Assembly: GCA_950295325.1 (NCBI GenBank) | Contig: OX485808.1 | Span: forward strand, 17,008,527 to 17,072,526 | Direction: 5' to 3' | From: Polytrichum commune | Taxonomy: Eukaryota; Streptophyta; Polytrichopsida; Polytrichales; Polytrichaceae | DNA: 64,000 nt | In this document: one piece after another, positions 36,903 to 49,215 of the stretch | Layout: every line of letters starts with the position of its first letter | Position numbering within the stretch: position 1 is the stretch's first letter | Notes under the pieces: generated by a model | The model's database searches: none | Told to the model about the DNA's origin: nothing | The model's input: only the letters and a program-made list of their open reading frames with translations | Translations under genes and position numbers: made by a program

Positions 36903-39900
36903 AGGAGCAAACCCTTTGTGTAAATGCTAAACCTACCATTGACCTCAGACCACCTCTAGTAAAAAGCGGTAATACTTGTCCCATAGTCATAGCAATAAAT
37001 CCACTTGGGGTTCACATATGATCGCGAAGATATAATGTAATTTAGGGTAATTGCAATTCAATACACAATTTGTTTTGGATGGGCATAACCACTATAATAC
37101 ATAGACATGTTTTATGCCTTAACCCTTAAATGCCCATGCAACTCGAAATGGGTCGTCATTAATATTCTGATAGGGTTTGCAACCCTCTAGGTGGCAATAT
37201 GTGTGGATGGAAGGTATCTACTAGTGTAGGGTGGTGCCCACTACCATGTGGGCCAAAATAACATATAAAAACCTCATACTCCAAGCATGTAGGATTTTTT
37301 GTTGGTCAGGCATTGTTTATTTTAGGAGGAAATCTCATGAGCTTCTCATATGTACATGTAGGAGCCAATATCTTTCACATATGATGCTCAATTTGGGTGG
37401 GTTTTTTCCCCTTAAGACAAGGTGACAATTGTGTACAACCTGGCTAGAGAAAATTCGGAAAGAAAAAAAATAGTGCACATGTTGTTTGCTCCATGAAAAG
37501 GGCAATCTCCCAAAATGACCTCATGTGGCCCTCCAACTTTGAGCATGACAACTTCTAAGGTAGGAAAACGGACAACGGTGAATGACCACTATTGGTGCAC
37601 TAGACTAGGGGTAGAATGATTCTTGTGTGGACCCAAAATGGCTAATTATAAACGTGGCGGCTCGAGAAGGGTGCAATGATAGGTGGGATGTAGTGATTGG
37701 CTGGGTAGGTGTTGTTTCAAACCACTTGTGATCACTCTTGGTTGCCATTGAGTTAATCATTTCGTGTGCATTTGTATGCAAAGTAGGATTTTTTGATGCT
37801 CAAATTACGTAGATTCTACTATACATGTTGCAACCCTTGTTAGCTCCCTTTAACTTATCTTCACCGTTTCTCAACTCTATAAGGTGACACGAGCGCTATC
37901 TCTGCAGATCCCACACACACGCATGATTATCTCCCCATACCTTAGACCTCCAAGCTCATAGCTTGGTTACCAATCACTCCTACACATGCATTTGGGACTC
38001 TCCCCTTAGTAGGTAGCCAATGGTTAGGTGTTGGATCTTGAGTTGATCATCGCGTTGCCAAAGCAACACTTTAATAATACGAAGCATACTTGGCAACTAT
38101 GCCCCCAAGTTGGGCCAACGTCCGTGAAGGTTGTGATATTCTGCCTCGGGTGGGGTTGCACGCCGCCTCACCCATACAACCCTCTAGGACTTTGGGCAAG
38201 GCCCCTACCCCACCATCAAGATTTTTTTTGTCTATCTCCTAAGAGTTCAGGCTAGGTAAACATTTTCCCTTAGTAGTTGGGTCTGGAGTCCCCCCTGCAA
38301 CTTCAGAACTCGAGATTATGCAGTTTGATCTCCAATTCTATCAAGCAACCACTCCATCGACATCTACTAGTTGCACAGATGTTGAGAGACTCTTCACTTG
38401 TCCCATTTGGGCAAGTATTGAGAGAGTTGTGGTTGTTCTAACCTCGGCAATATCGGGCGCCACACTCAAATTGCCATATCTCCTAGCTCACACCTCCGAT
38501 TGAGGAGTTCTTGAGCATTCTAGAATCCGGACGTTATAAGCTAGTCAATGTTGATGGCCTTACCCTTGTGACTCCTAGTCACCGTGGGTGGGAGGCGTTC
38601 TCAACGACCACGGCCCTCACCCACACTAGGTTCACTTAGCCCTCTCACCAACGGCACCATAAGTTCCGGGTGTCACTCCGGGGACCCCCTTGTGCCCATG
38701 GTGTTGCATGCACTCCTCATGGAGAGGTGCGTGACAATACAAGTAGGGGGTTTTGATTTACTTGCCTCTTTGGAAAAATGTAATTAATTATTTACATGAA
38801 ACAAAATTATGAAACAACTTGCATTCCTCATCATTACCTCTACTCCATCTGTGAAAAAAAAATCTTGCAAAAATTTCACACCACTCCTTTTTGACCGAAT
38901 CAACTTATTTTCATCCTATTTTGAACATCACCTTAAATTTGCTCAAAAAACCTCAAATTATTGGTAGTAGCTCAAATGTTAACAACGTAACATATTATGA
39001 GAAAGTTGCCAACTTTCTAAAATTTGTGGCATGACCAAAATGTTCATGAAACAAAAACATTCAAAGTTTTCTCTAGCTGCCCCCAGATGAAGGCCATATT
39101 CATATGTCAGTATGACCTAGCAAATGTGGTCCGATTGACTTCAACATTTCACAACAAGAATATATCGTAGCCTAGTTCACATTTGTATGGTTGTATTTCA
39201 AGAGAACATACTCTATTTTGCTGAATAACAAAAAAAAACAGCATTGGTGCTAAAAATGTCCGAAAATAGAATGTGAAGGCTTGAGAGTTTAGGGGTTTAA
39301 ACAAGTCTTGAGGGGTTAATACACTTGGTAATAAGTGTGTACTATTTATATTTTAGTCCAACTATTTGACGTCAAATGGATCAATCACCCAACCTACGTA
39401 TGCCAAGGAGAAGGATGTCTATATGTATATTAACAAAGAAGATGCTCATAATGTTGTTTAGTACATGCATTCAATCCCTTGACAAACTTCAATTAAGAGT
39501 GGGCAAGCCCTCACCAACTGGCTCGGGATGCCCTTAGGATTTGTGACATCCATGGCCTAGTAAAAACTCGCATCCTAGATGTTTAAGGCCAACTCATCCC
39601 AAATCAATTCCGGTGTCAATTTTGCTAATTTTGATTCCAACCCATCAAAGGTTCTCAAAGTGTTCATCTTCAACTTACATGGTTGTCACAAATCCTCAAC
39701 CACACTAATTACAAGTGTATGAGCTTGAAACTATATTTAAAGCACCACATTACACCGTGATAAGGTTAAGGGGATAAGTCAAATGGTGACATAGTAATGT
39801 ACTTGGTACCACTCCTTCAAGCATATCGAAGGCAACGGTAAATTCAATTTTGTGGTCAAGATGTTTAGGAAATGTATGCCTACTATAAGGCTAGATTTAA

Positions 39901-40329
39901 ACTAGGATCCAAGACTAAAGAAACTCCAAACTTGAGCGATTATATTGGCCAAGTGCAAATTTTGGTCCAGGGTTCACTCACGATGTTTTCATCTAGAAAA
40001 TGTGAGCTGAAATGAAGGGTCTATTTTATTCTTGAGAGGTGAATATCATACTTGAAGTTGAAATTGCAAAGCATGAAGTTATCTCACCATTTCATTTGTA
40101 TTTAGACAAGCGTTCCATGGAATATTTGAAACAAGATCTTTTAAATTTTAATATAGGGGCAATGAATGTGTATGAACTCCACTCAAGTGTGGTCTTGATA
40201 GTCTCATACATTTGGCGCTCATTTGGCGTGACGATAGAACAATCCTACTTGGAGATACGTTGGAGACTCACAATGAATTGGTGATGTAATAAATGTGATT
40301 TGATATAATCTTAATATATTTCACAATGG
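36903..40329. other. AT-rich decayed repeat DNA
   Basis: No gene is recognised. The longest frames, at 38318-38503, 38584-38787 and 40039-40284, have no family resemblance and are flanked by stops. Composition and repeats suggest old transposon debris. Confidence 0.4.
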
Positions 40330-40655
40330 CTACACTAAAAATGATATTTAGTGTTTGATACACTAAATATGACTGCATACACTAAATATCAATAACCCTA
40401 TGAAAGTAAATAACATTAAATGTAAACTCAAACACTAAATATCAACTATGGTAATATGTGGAAGTTACATATTTGAATTTAGTGTTAGTAAGGATTTGAA
40501 ATCCATGCTTCTCATAAAGGGAGGTCACATTGGGGAAGGTAGCAACACATTTATGTTTAACACTAATTGTCAAGGAATTGAAAATTAGTGTTGAGCAGGG
40601 TAGGGTGGTAACAACATTAAATATAATCAAACAATAAATATCCTTTTTAGTGTAG
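40330..40655. mobile_element. Inverted-repeat element (326 bp), CTACACTAAA family
   Basis: Ends are CTACACTAAAAATG on the left and, on the right, the inverted form ending TTTTTAGTGTAG. The interior repeats the core ACACTAAATAT several times. It has no coding capacity. The right half resembles the partial copy at 16133. Confidence 0.6.
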
Positions 40656-40958
40656 TGTTTCTCAACATTATAGGAACATGTAGTTATATGTGTTAGGTTT
40701 GAGCCTTCCATCATTTAACAGTCATGTCCATTATGTGTTGATATGGTGGTTTGGGGCAAATACTTATGCTTGCAACTTTGTTGATATAACGTATTTAGTT
40801 CATGAATCGGGGTGCCCATGCTTGTCCAATGGCCTATTGTTGGGTCATGTGTCATATGGACCTTCATGGAGGTTGAAACATGAATTGTCGTGATAACTCT
40901 CAAGCATGCTCATGTTGCCATTAAGTGAGGGGAGAGAAGGGATTATTGCACAACGTAA

Positions 40959-41323
40959 CTACACTAAATATGATGTTTAGTGTCATATGGTATTTAGTGT
41001 CACCACGGTGACATTTTGGATGACACTTCTTATGAATAAGTGAACAAATATTGTCATGGATGATGGATGAGTTCATCCATTGGCCAAAATCCTACCTTCT
41101 CTCATCAACAACTTGTGATGAAATATTGTTGTGGATGATTGTAATTTGGATGAAAGATCACTAGGTAAGTGACATCAATTGCACACAATAAATCCACTAT
41201 CCCCCCCCCAAAAAAAAGCAATGTTGGGTTAACATTTAGTTTGGTGACACTATACCGCGGTTTACAATTAGTATTGAGCAAAACAATTAGAATTGGCGAC
41301 ACTAAATATCATATTTAGTGTAG
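40959..41323. mobile_element. Inverted-repeat element (365 bp), copy 1
   Basis: Terminal inverted repeats of about 24 bp, CTACACTAAATATGATGTTT on the left and the same inverted on the right with one mismatch. Internal landmarks shared with 54508-54872 and 58612-58994 are TTCATCCATTGGCCAAAA, a C-run, and GTTGGGTTAACATTTA. It has no coding capacity. Each terminus is itself a small palindrome (ACTAAATATgATRTTTAGT). Confidence 0.75.
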
Positions 41324-43387
41324 TACCTAGTGGACATTTTTACAACCAACCCACTTTCCTTAGGACATGACACACGCAATTAGTACAAGATGGTTAGAAA
41401 ATCCACATCGAGGTCGTAGCCATTTTCCTCATCCATTTTTCTGGAGCTCACATGATATCCTAATTATTTGAAAAGTGGAGATTTGTTTGCTCTCTTAATG
41501 GTCACACAGATCCCCCCAATCATGTTCATTGTCGAGGTTTTTGAGTTTTTCTAAGCATGCAATCCAATCTCTTGTAAACACATGTGATTTTGGTAACCGT
41601 TCTTTAAGCCACACCAAACTACATACCACTCACATATAGGTGTCCTAATAAGAAACGACACTGCACGAGAGTCGTCTATAGTACGTTACGAGTGCGCCTC
41701 TCATCCATCCAACATAAAAACTTGACCCCTGATGATTTGTGGCCAATTCATCTCAAATGTGTAGAACTAGACCAATACGGAGCCTAGATACAATACCTAG
41801 ATGCGAAGTAGTTGTAAAAGTAGAAGAGCATGCAATGGACACCTTGAGATGCACTTGAGACCCTTCACGTGCTCCGTGAAAATCTCATGGTTTTCCTTTT
41901 ATATAGCGGATCGAAAAGGAGGCTATTGTACCCTTGAAGGCCTAAGGGGCTCAATGTATGACTTGGTTTAGTTACTGCATTGATTATTCCTATTAGTGAG
42001 AGAGGGCTAATAGTGCGTGTGGGAAATTCGTGAAGATGATGCAACTTTCTTTACGCTATGAAATTAGTGCCACTAAATTTTTTTAGGAAGTAATGTTTTT
42101 TCCAAGCACTATTCACTATGAAATATTCTTCATAGCGGTTCTTTGAAAGTATCGGTATTGTTTTTCCTGGCATTATTCATTGACAAGCATATGTTTGCAC
42201 TTTTTCTTTGAAAAAAAAAAAAAATTTCTAATCAATCTACAAGCACTTTAGAGCGTACATTAATTTTTATTGGAATGTATGGTGAATGAGCATGTATTCA
42301 TGAATTTAGTATCACTCGGTAAAACAATTTAGCCCTTGCTAATCTCAAGACTTGGTATAGTTGTGTGTTTATGGAATTAAACCTCACATGTGTATTGGGA
42401 TAATCAATGTACTCTTAATTGAACACCTATATTTGAGTGATATGTAGTTAGGCATGAATCTAAGATTGGACACTTGTTCGACATTTGTGTGCTATAGTTA
42501 ACCAACATTACAACGACCCCAAAATTAGCATCACAGACCCCAATTTAACCTAAAGCATAATAGGTTCCCTTCATATGTATGCAGTCAACACCTAGTGCCA
42601 CTCCCTCGCAATATTGTGCTTAAATATGCCCATTTTCATTGGATCTCCAAATTTAGATACAATATATTAATCGTTAATGACACATCCGTGTATAGATTTT
42701 TTTCCATCTCTCCTTGAAATTAAACCAAAGTATTGAATAATATTTAACCCCATTACAATGAATTTAAAAAAAACAATGATTTTAAGACTTGTAGATGTAG
42801 TGTATAAAAACAATGTAAGTGAGCCTAAGATTGATACCATTTGGTATGTAACCATTTCTCCTAGAGTGTTGTTGTACATGCATTTAAGACAAAGTGGTTA
42901 AAGAATCCAAATTGAGACCATAACCATTTCCCTCATAATGTTCGAAGCTCAAAAGATCTTGTTTATTATCAGACTGAAGATTGCCTTTCTTCTTTCATAA
43001 TCAAGTAACTGAGGTCCACCCAATCGTATTGGAGTTATGTTGACTATAGAACTTAGACTATTGAGCCGTGTGTGGTAATTTATCAACCACATTGTTTCAT
43101 TTAATCAATGCATGTATGAAATATAAGTGACACATTAACAAAACTTGAACTTTTGTAAGCGTGTGTAATGGATATGTTCAAGGCACTTGAGACCCGGGTT
43201 ATTGTGTGTGTGTGTGTTTGTTCCTTTTCTCCCCCTTCCCTTTAAAGTAGCAAATCCAAAAGGAGGTCAACATATCCTCAAAGGCCTAAATGGCTCAATG
43301 TGTTTTTGATTACTTTTCTCGATCGGACACGTAAATTTGAAATTTTTGTTGACCATACTAGGTTTAATGGTCAACATAATTATGTTT
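41324..43387. other. Repeat debris
   Basis: No gene is recognised. Positions about 41340-41640 and 42880-43060 are diverged copies of the same sequence (AGAAAATCCACATCGAGG versus AGAATCCAAATTGAGA, with similar text after it), so they belong to one repeat family. Confidence 0.4.
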
Positions 43388-43750
43388 GGGGGGGGGGGGG
43401 TCTTCAACTTAAGCTATGTGGGTGTTATTTGGTTTTTTGTTCTATGTTCTCCAACTTCCACCAATTAGATTTGTATAACAAAATTTGTGTTGCATTAGCA
43501 AATCTAGAATAAAACATTTGCACAAACTGGATTGTAAATCGGACCTCCCCCAATTTAGTTATGCTTATTGGAAATGCATGTTTGTTGATTTCTTAACTAG
43601 ATACGTAGGTCCTCCCTATTGTGTTCACTATTGAGTATAGAGTAGTTATTAATATTTGAAGTCGTAGTCCAATCTCTTTTAAACATGTGTCTTTACGATG
43701 TTTGCTCTTTGATCATCACCAAAACACATACCTAATTAAATACAAGAGTC
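43388..43750. repeat. Dispersed repeat with a G13 head, copy 1
   Basis: Starts with 13 G and continues through GTGGGTGTTATTTGGTTT and a CATGTTTGTTGATT-type block. Related copies lie at about 50565-50870 in the same orientation and at 56405-56826 inverted. The superfamily is unknown. Confidence 0.6.
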
Positions 43751-44170
43751 CAATTTAAGAAAACAAGCCACTTAACAACCACTTCACATTGCACTTCATG
43801 GCCCGTGACCACACTGCTTGATTTTGGAAGTTTCTTGGGATGGCCTTTGGAGATTTCTTTTGGGCTCTCACGATTTTATGGTTGTGGCTCTTGGCTCATG
43901 TGTGAAGTGGTCCTTAGACCCATCTACCTTATACGATCCTTCAAGGAGAAAGATAATCTTCACTTTGATAATGAGTAAGATGTCCATATGAGATTCAAAA
44001 CTCAATAGGGAAATGCCATTACAACCTTTGGTTGACTTTGCTAATCATTTTGTCTTGAATGCGTGTTTGATAACCTACTAGGAGAAATGGATGCATATGC
44101 ATACCTTAAAGGCATCACACAAAGTTGTTGAAGGTTATGAAATGTTATTTTAGTCAACAATGTCAAATGT

Positions 44171-44318
44171 GCATAACATTACTTAATTGATGAGTTGTGT
44201 TCAATTGCCTTGACTTCATATTTAGTCCAAAACAATTAAATTATGACATCCGGAGTGTTTATTCTCAAATTTATTACTATACCCATAAACATAGCTCATC
44301 AACTAAGTAATGTTATGC
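44171..44318. mobile_element. Small MITE (148 bp)
   Basis: Terminal inverted repeats of about 23 bp, GCATAACATTACTTAATTGA on the left and the same inverted with one mismatch on the right. A second, more diverged member lies at 61309-61450. It has no coding capacity. Confidence 0.7.
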
Positions 44319-44663
44319 AACCTCATTTAAAATTAAGTGTTTTTTAACAAATAAAAAATGATCAATTACGTGGCAGGTCAAACATGCCTTGCATAAGCAT
44401 GCATGCATCAAGGTCAAGGATGTTGGTTTGAGGTCCACTATCCTAAAGCATTTGGGGGACATAATGTACAACATAGATGGACTGGCTAGACCTAAGGCAA
44501 AACACTGGGCCAAAGCAAAGCTAATCTCTTTATCCATGTGGTATCCTCAAGCTTATGAATTCTAAGAGTATGTCGAGGAGAATTGGTTGTTCCATGCACA
44601 CATATGGGTAGTAGGTTATAAGACATGCCCTACACTATGCATGATATAAATACAACAATTGAA

Positions 44664-45070
44664 AAATAATCATCAAACACTGAAGGCAATATTGAAGTTT
44701 GGCAAGAGCCAAATAATTGGTCTTTGTGTGGGCTGGTGTATTCTTTTTATATCATTGGCAAGGTCATCCCTCATAATTGGTATCATAATCTTTGTAAGCA
44801 ACATGGTTTTGTGAATAACAAGCACCATCCAATTTTCTTGGATGCAACACCGATGAATGCACAAAATATTTGATGGACATTGTGACATTGCCCACCACCC
44901 TTGGTGAACTTGCCTATATTCGTTCTATGACATGCCCACATATGATATACATTGTCTACAAACCCAACTGCAATTATGTTCATGCTCAGTGTGGGTACAT
45001 TTGTAAGCACAAGGTGAAAGTCTTGCAAGTGTTGAACCCAAACCTCATCGAATGCACAATTGCATTTTGA
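44664..45070 (+). pseudogene. Relic of a SWIM-type zinc-finger protein
   Basis: Two frames. The upstream one includes FLDATPMNAQN and then stops. The downstream one, 44870-45070, reads LGELAYIRSMTCPHMIYIVY and then CNYVHAQCGYICKHKVKVLQ. The C ... C ... CKH arrangement resembles the SWIM zinc finger found in some transposases and in plant proteins of unknown function. It is broken by stops and lacks the rest of any protein, so it is treated as a relic. Confidence 0.4.
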
Positions 45071-45486
45071 AAACATCTTGAATGAAAAATAACAATATAA
45101 CATTGTATATGAACCTTGGTAATGTATTTGAACATCATTGACAGATATACAATATGTTATGACAAGCAATCTATGAAAAAAATCTATCAAATTGTCTGGG
45201 CAAGCTTAAAGTGGGGTTACAATATTCTATCGAAAGTCATGTAACATTTTACATGCACTTAGGTGCCATGTATTGTTTGATACATGTTTTACACATTCTA
45301 TGCATATTTGTGTATCTACAAAAGTCTATCGACATTGAAACTACGAAAGCTTAGTCGTGCTATAAATTCACAATATTTATTTGATCAAGTCGACTAGATG
45401 GATGAATATATGCACCGGAGATGTCGATCATCCATCCAGTATGGACGTGAAGGTCCTGCGCCGTCCACAAGCTGAAAGTATCGGAC

Positions 45487-45517
45487 GGCCCAGATGGGAG
45501 AAGGGATGTTAGGGTTT
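45487..45517 (+). promoter_or_regulatory. Site II plus telo-box promoter pair of RPS9
   Basis: GGCCCA (site II TGGGCC on the other strand) at 45487-45492 and TTAGGGTTT (telo-box) at 45509-45517. The pair lies about 100 bp before the RPS9 start codon. This combination is the standard plant ribosomal-protein promoter signature. Confidence 0.7.
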
Positions 45518-45612
45518 GGCGCTGCTGAAGGGCAGGCTCTGGCCCTCTCGTCGCTCTCTTTCAAGCCTGCGTTCTTTGTCCGGGAGGCAGCTACGCATCC
45601 TCCACCAGCACA

Positions 45613-47022
45613 ATGGTGCACGTTAGCTTCTACCGCAACTGTAAGTGTCTCGTTGCATCTCTCAAATCAACATTGTTTGCTTGTTTCTAGACCCCATGTG
45701 CCCAAGTTAGAGGCTTTTTCAGCAAGCTAGGGTTTGTAGGGTTTTGAGCGAGGGTTTGCACGTAGCCGATGAGTGTAATGACGTTTTCATGGTCTACCTG
45801 TTTGGCATCAGCCTGGTTGTTGTGGTTTGCTAATGAGGATGATGTTCTGATCGTTGATTGAGAGGTTAGGTCATTTTGGTTTGTGTTGTTTTGGGTTGGT
45901 TCAAATCGTGGGATTTTAATTGTCTTCGATTAAATAGATGGGAAGACGTTCAAGAAGCCGCGTAGGCCTTTCGAGAAGGAGCGTCTTGATGCGGAGCTGA
46001 AGTTGGTAGGAGAATATGGTCTTCGCAACAAGCGTGAGCTGTGGAGAGTCCAGTATGCACTGAGCCGAATCCGCAACAATGCACGTATGTTGCTCACGCT
46101 TGATGAGAAGAATACTCGCCGTATCTTCGAGGGAGAAGCCCTTCTGCGACGCATGAACCGATATGGACTTCTCGATGAGAGCCAGAATAAGCTCGATTAC
46201 GTGTTGGCCCTAACTGTCGAGAATTTCTTGGAGCGACGCCTGCAGACTCTAGTGTTCAAGTCTGGCATGGCTAAGTCGATCCATCATGCTCGTGTTCTTA
46301 TTAAGCAGCGCCACATCAGGTTAGTATGCATTTCTGTGCCCCTTTTTTTCTTCCACTTAGTAAATTATGTAGTAAACAGAAGAAAGTGTTCTGCGTTTGA
46401 TTAGAGCATCACCACTCTAATCTATCAGAAGGCTACCTGTTCTCGGAAATTCTAGGTTTCCAGTTGAGTCATTTTTTAGGGTTTAGTGTGTTTTGAAATT
46501 TATGCCTAAATACAATTGCATGGACACACCATAAGTTGTATAATTTTGCATACGTCAGTGGTCATGTGAACTTTTATTTTTGGTGAAAGTGGTCGGCAGT
46601 GTAGGTTCCGAGGTTCTACGAATTTGACCGTCTATATTGAGGTGGTCAAGATTGTATGTTAATTCTGATAAATATCCTTAAAGTTTTAGGTTTGTGCATT
46701 CAGCCAATCCTTCACCTCTGCACCTAAGTCATTCATTCCTTGGGATACTGGCGAGTTCTCAGTCCACTTAAACCTTGTTTATTCTTCAGTGTTCTTGATA
46801 CTAAGTAAATGGATATTGCGATCTTGTCTCAGGGTTGGCAAGCAGATTGTCGATGTCCCGTCTTTCTTGGTTCGTGTTGATAGCCAGAAGCACATTGACT
46901 TCGCCTTATCCAGCCCACTTGGTGGTGGCCGACCTGGAAGAGTGAAGCGCAAGAACATGAAGGCTGCCTCAAAGAAGGCTTCAGGTGGTGATGGTGATGA
47001 AGAAGAGGAGGATGATGATTAG
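45613..47022 (+). CDS. RPS9: 40S ribosomal protein S9 (uS4)
   Basis: A small-subunit ribosomal protein that binds 18S rRNA and helps maintain decoding accuracy; it acts in the cytosol. Three exons, 45613-45640, 45938-46319 and 46833-47022, give 199 residues, the expected plant length. The 28-nt first exon encodes MVHVSFYRN plus one base, joining to [20 protein letters not shown]. The S4 RNA-binding domain ([36 protein letters not shown]) is complete. The C-terminus is the usual basic-then-acidic tail (GRVKRKN ... EEEEDDD). It lies alone among repeats; the 142-bp array begins 338 bp after the stop codon. Confidence 0.98.
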
Positions 47023-47360
47023 AGTATGACATGAAATTTCTCACCAAAGGTTTCTGGAATGACTGTGGTGAGGTCCTGATTTCACATGTTTTGATCAGTA
47101 AAGAAAGTGTTCACCATTTTGTGAGATTTGATCTATGTGATTCATGAGAACTCTATTTTCGATTTCTTTGATATGATCAATCGGTAGAATCACTTATAGG
47201 TCTGCCCTACATTGTGATTTGATGGATTAAGAGCATAATGAAGGTCCAGTATCTTGCATATCCTTACATCATCTCGAAACTGGATGCTGTATATATCTTA
47301 AATTGTATTTGGCTTGAATCTTACTTCCAGTTTGATCTATGTGAAAATTTGTAAATGAAC

Positions 47361-48922
47361 TGCCCCATATCGAGTCTGCAGTGGTCCTCCTTTCTTTGGG
47401 GCACTATCTGCCGCATGGGGCATAAATCTTACCTCGCTAGAAGATGGTGGTGCGCTTCTATAGCTCTCCTCCATATATGTGAGATATATGCATTAAGTAA
47501 ACTGCCCCATATCGAGTCTGCAGTGTTCTTCCTTTCTTTGGGGGACCATCTGCCGCATGGGGCATAAATCTTACCTCGCTAGAAGATGGTGGTACGCTTA
47601 TATGTCTCTCCTCCATATATGTGAGATATATGCATGAAGTTAACTGCCCCATATCGAGTCTGCAGTGTTCCTCCTTTCTTTGGGGGACTATCTGCCGCAT
47701 GGGGCATAAATCTTACCTCGCTAGAAGATGGTGGTATGCTTATATGTCTCTCCTCCATATATGTGAGATATATGCATGAAGTTAACTGCCCCATACCGAG
47801 TCTGCAGTGTTCCTCCTTTCTTTGGGGGACTATCTGCCGCATGGGGCGCAAATCATATCTCGCTAGAAGATGATGGTGAGCTCCTATAGCTGACCTCCAT
47901 ATATGTGAGTTACATGTATCAGTTTTATTGCCCCATATCGAGTCTGCAGTGGTCCTCCTTTCTTTGGGGGACTATCTGCTGCATGGGGCGCAAATCCTAT
48001 CTCGCTAGAAGATGATGGTAAGCTCCTATAGCTGACCTCCATATATGTGAGTTACATGTATCAGTTTTATTGCCCCATATCGAGTCTGCAGTGGTCCTCC
48101 TTTCTTTGGGGGACTATCTGCCGCATGGGGCACAAATCCTATCTCGCTAGGAGATGATGGTAAGCTCCTATAGCTGACCTCCATATATGTGAGTTACATG
48201 TATCAGTATTATTGCCCCATATCGAGTCTGCAGTGTTCCTCCTTTCTTTGGGGGACTATCTGCCGCATGGGGCACAAATCCTATCTCGCTAGAAGATGAT
48301 GGTAAGCTCCTATAGCTGACCTCCATATATGTGAGTTACATGTATCAGTATTATTGCCCCATATCGAGTCTGCAGTGTTCCTCCTTTCTTTGGGGGACTA
48401 TCTGCCGCATGGGGCACAAATCCTATCTCGCTAGAAGATGATGGTAAGCTTCTATAGCTGACCTCCATATATGTGAGTTATATGTATTAGTATTATTGCC
48501 CCATATTGAGTCTGCAGTGGTCCTCCTTTCTTTGGGGCACTATCTGCTGCATGGGCCATAAATTCTACCTCGCTAGAAGGTGGTGGTAAGCTTCTACAGT
48601 ACTCCTGCATATATGTGAGATATATGAGTCAATTAAAGTGTCCCATATCGAGTCTGCAGTGGTCCTTCTGTTTTTGGGACACAAACTGCTGCATGGAGCA
48701 TAAATCTCACCTTGCTAGAAGATGATACTAAGCTTCCATAGCACTCCTCCGAAAATGTGAGATATATGCATTGATTCAATTGCCCCACATATAGTCTGCA
48801 GTGGTCTTCATCTCTTTGGTGCATTATCTGACGCATCGGGCATAGACCTACCTCACTAGACGATGATTGTAAGTTTCTGTAGCACTCTTTCATATATGCG
48901 AGATATATCCATGAATAAATCC
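47361..48922. repeat. Tandem array: 11 units of exactly 142 bp
   Basis: Unit starts (TGCCCCAT or a variant) fall at 47361, 47503, 47645, 47787, 47929, 48071, 48213, 48355, 48497, 48639 and 48781. Every interval is 142 bp, although the outer units have many substitutions. Units 1-4 share one tail (GTGAGATATATGCAT) and units 5-8 another (GCTGACCTCC ... GTTACATGTATCAG). Units 9-11 are more diverged. In most units the first 8 bases, TGCCCCAT, are repeated inverted as ATGGGGCA at unit positions 55-62. Because 142 is not a multiple of 3, the overlapping open frames on both strands are by-products. Confidence 0.97.
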
Positions 48923-49034
48923 TTTTTACTTCACTCAGCCAGTGTTCCCTGAGTTGTCAAAGTTGTGATCTTTCAAAGCCTTTCCACGTGTATGTGCTGA
49001 GTGGAACGAATAAAATGATTGTTGCAGAGTCATA

Positions 49035-49215
49035 CTGTTATGGAATTTAGTGTCACATGCGCAATAGTGTCGCTTGCCCTATTTTGAGGCAAATGCTTGG
49101 TTACATCGATGGTTTAACAACTTCACTGTAAGTGTGACACATGGCGTTCAAATGCACTTACTAATATTTTGGCATGACTGTCGAGGAGTGTTGTGAGGTG
49201 CATGTTTATGTTACA
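49035..49215. repeat. Inverted counterpart of 63300-63490
   Basis: Shares TTTAGTGTCACATGC, the CCCTATTTT block and the CACTTACTAATATTTTGGC block with the far end of the window, in opposite orientation and with mismatches. It is a dispersed repeat family with TTTAGTGTCAC ends. Confidence 0.6.

Noticed and set aside
45641-45937. Possible box C/D snoRNA in RPS9 intron 1 (CGATGAG ... TCTGAT)
   Set aside because: Box C is imperfect and there is no closing stem outside the boxes.
47361-48922. Open frames running through the 142-bp array as a repeat protein
   Set aside because: The unit length is not divisible by three, frames appear on both strands, and all end within one or two units.
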